This document shows, one piece after another, positions 61,868 to 64,000 of a DNA stretch of 64,000 nt. Position 1 is the first letter of the stretch; each line of letters begins with the position of its first letter. The notes below the pieces were generated by a model. It worked only from the letters and a program-made list of their open reading frames with translations. It ran no database searches and was not told the DNA's origin. The DNA lies in assembly GCF_001039355.2 (NCBI RefSeq), contig NW_019775069.1, positions 62,001-126,000 of the forward strand, read 5' to 3'. The DNA comes from Lingula anatina. Lineage: Eukaryota > Brachiopoda > Lingulata > Lingulida > Lingulidae. The translations under genes and the position numbers were made by a program.

Positions 61868-64000
61868 CTGGAAAATAAAGTGACTAATTAAATAAAAATA
61901 TTTAATGCAACAGGATAATCATGATCAATATAATAGGATAATTATATTTAATATTTCAGAATTTATAGAGTTTTTTTCCTATAATTATGTAAGTATGAAA
62001 ATGAGTTAAATCCATACATAAACTAGGAGCACCTACAATATGAGGATAAGAAAAATCATAAAAATATGCAATCTCTAATCTCCCAAAGATGCATACATTT
62101 ACAATGCTCTTACAAGTACATTAAATTTAATAAGTCCCTATAAAATCTTCAACCTTTAGAGAGGTTTCATAATACTCATTATATCCCCAAACTTACATGT
62201 GCCATTCTGAGCCCAATAAGCTAGACTCTCTCCAATCCCCTCACAACCCAAACTAACCTCTCTCTCTCTCTCTCCAGCCAGCGCCTCACATATACCCTAC
62301 CACATCCCTGCCTCACCAGATCAACTAGTCCTTGTGGTAGTAGCCAGCAAGCCTAATGTTTACAATAACCACAAATCCATTTGCTTGAAGTCAGCTAGGA
62401 TTCCCTACTGAATTGCCTTCATCATTCATTTTCACTGATGAAGCCTTTCAGTGAAATCCCAGTATTTTCTCTTGATACAGCCTGATTGAGTTAGTGTGAA
62501 GACCGTGCATGGTAAATCTGATCAATGATCAGCTGATAGTATACTATAGGAATTTATCAGCCCTACTATTACTACTACTACTGCTTCTGCTTTGGAAAAC
62601 TCATTCTTCTAAGGAATTTCTTCTGTGTTGACTATCATAAAATCCATCAGAATTAAAACAGATTTATGATCCTATGATGGGCAATGACTACATTTAAATT
62701 TCTATTCAAAAATGGCATACTTGATAAAGATATGATTTCAAGAAATATAAGTGCTATCATCTTTTTTTAAAAAAACTTATTTAAGGCTGTCCTTAATTAA
62801 GTCAAGTACTTAATGAAGGTGGGTGGTCACATGAAGTCATCTATGTCCAAGAGGGTGATAGCCTTAATTTGATTGGCAGCTATTAAACAAAGCAATTGCT
62901 ATAATGCCATGATTGCAATTCCCTTTATTGTAAATTTATAACCATTTTATCTCCTACAGAGACAGATGTTTACTTTGGGTTGTGGATTAACCTTAGCTAA
63001 TTAACTGAGAGTACAGTCATTATACAGGACCCCAATCATCTTCAGAATAATTCATACCTACTTATTTATTTAAGTGATTCAGTAGTCAATATGTGTGGTA
63101 TATTAGATCTCTTATTGAAAGGTTGTCAAAGAAGTAATGAGATTACACAGGAAATGTATACCAAAGTAAAAATGGCATGAAGAGCACTTTTTCTCCATAC
63201 TTCAAGAGAAGCTGAATCATTGATGGGTGAAATCAGTGTATTTTATGAGTATGAAAGAAAGTTGGAGTGTGTGTGTGTGCATGTGTGGGGTGTGTTCGTG
63301 CATGTATGTGTTTTATAGTAAAGGGGTGGGGGGAGGGGGGGGGAGAGAGGTGATGGGTGCTCAAAAGGACCAATGAAAACACCTCCATTGATCCAGTGGT
63401 TAAAAACCCACCAAAATCTAAACACCCAGCTTTCTTTGGCTCCAACCAGACTCGACCAGATGAGCGAAGACGGAGATAACTTAATTCTTAAATTAAACTT
63501 AATTCCTAAATCAAGACAGCAGAAAAAATGCAGTGTCCCAGCGGCTGCCTGCGCTGGCGATGATAAGACAAAATCTAACTGGTAGAGCCAGTTTCCCAGG
63601 CCTCTAGAATAGATGAGTTCTGTTTTTTGGCTGGGATGTTCAGAGAATCTGTTTTTCATCCAGAAGCCTGGTTCTGATTGGATCCGACAAACTTCATCTG
63701 ATTATGTAATCACAAAATTGCTTTTTCAAACCAGGGATGAAGCTGCTTGAAATTTGAGATATAAAGAAGGAAAGAAGAATGTCTAGACAGATAACTAGTA
63801 ACAGAAAATGTACTTTCTTTCTCAGATTTCTCCATGGAAAGCTTCTTCAAGAACAATAACACCATAATATTTTAAGGATTGTATCAATGAAACTAAAATT
63901 AAAGAGAAAAACAATTTTTTTATTAAGAAATGTGAAAAGAGAACAGACTAGAAAAAGGATAGAGGATAAAAAAGAACAGTTGATTGCAAGTAAAATTGCA
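61868..64000. other. PDZRN3 intron running off the window
   Basis: The next upstream PDZRN3 exon, which should complete the PDZ domain begun before INGVDV, is not in this stretch. A CT run (62261-62275) and a G-rich run (63320-63345) are the only repeats seen. Confidence 0.5.

Noticed and set aside
1-64000. tRNA, rRNA, CRISPR, viral or bacterial features
   Set aside because: None seen by eye; gene structure is entirely animal-type.

Overview
This is a eukaryotic, animal nuclear window. It is AT-rich, its genes are split by GT-AG introns, and its spacers are full of microsatellites, poly-G runs, foldback (MITE-like) elements and one long run of N. No bacterial operon, CRISPR array, rRNA or tRNA was seen. 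The proteins are metazoan (PPP4R2, PDZRN3/4). Protein wording and repeat style suggest a marine invertebrate, perhaps a lophotrochozoan such as a mollusc, but the sequence alone does not settle the species.

Layout. (1) 1.7-20.8 kb, minus strand: one 16-coding-exon gene, with candidate non-coding exons up to about 28.5 kb. Every intron phase closes. The predicted 1,232-residue protein is a coiled coil, a long disordered linker, a PH domain and a complete actin fold of 375 residues. I know no named family with this architecture, and it is the main discovery of the window. (2) 28.54-28.88 kb: a probable divergent promoter with CCGCCAT (YY1-like) motifs. (3) 28.9-37.0 kb, plus strand: PPP4R2 in seven coding exons, 485 residues, with a large long-inverted-repeat element and other MITEs in its introns. 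(4) 37-42.7 kb, minus strand: a small secreted cysteine-rich protein ending in a PPC-like beta-sandwich. Its last two exons lie in a 1.7 kb near-identical tandem duplication that meets at a single N. (5) 42.7-54.8 kb: repeat-rich spacer with a diverged roughly 2 kb repeat family, the N gap and a 51-bp satellite. (6) 54.8-61.9 kb, minus strand: the last four coding exons of a PDZRN3/4 orthologue, which continues beyond the right edge.

PPP4R2 and PDZRN3 are, from memory, neighbours in convergent orientation on human 3p13. The same tail-to-tail arrangement here looks like ancient microsynteny, with the secreted-protein gene placed between them. The genes do not form a pathway. They are a PP4 phosphatase regulator, a RING/PDZ E3 scaffold, a secreted protein and a predicted membrane-binding actin-related protein.
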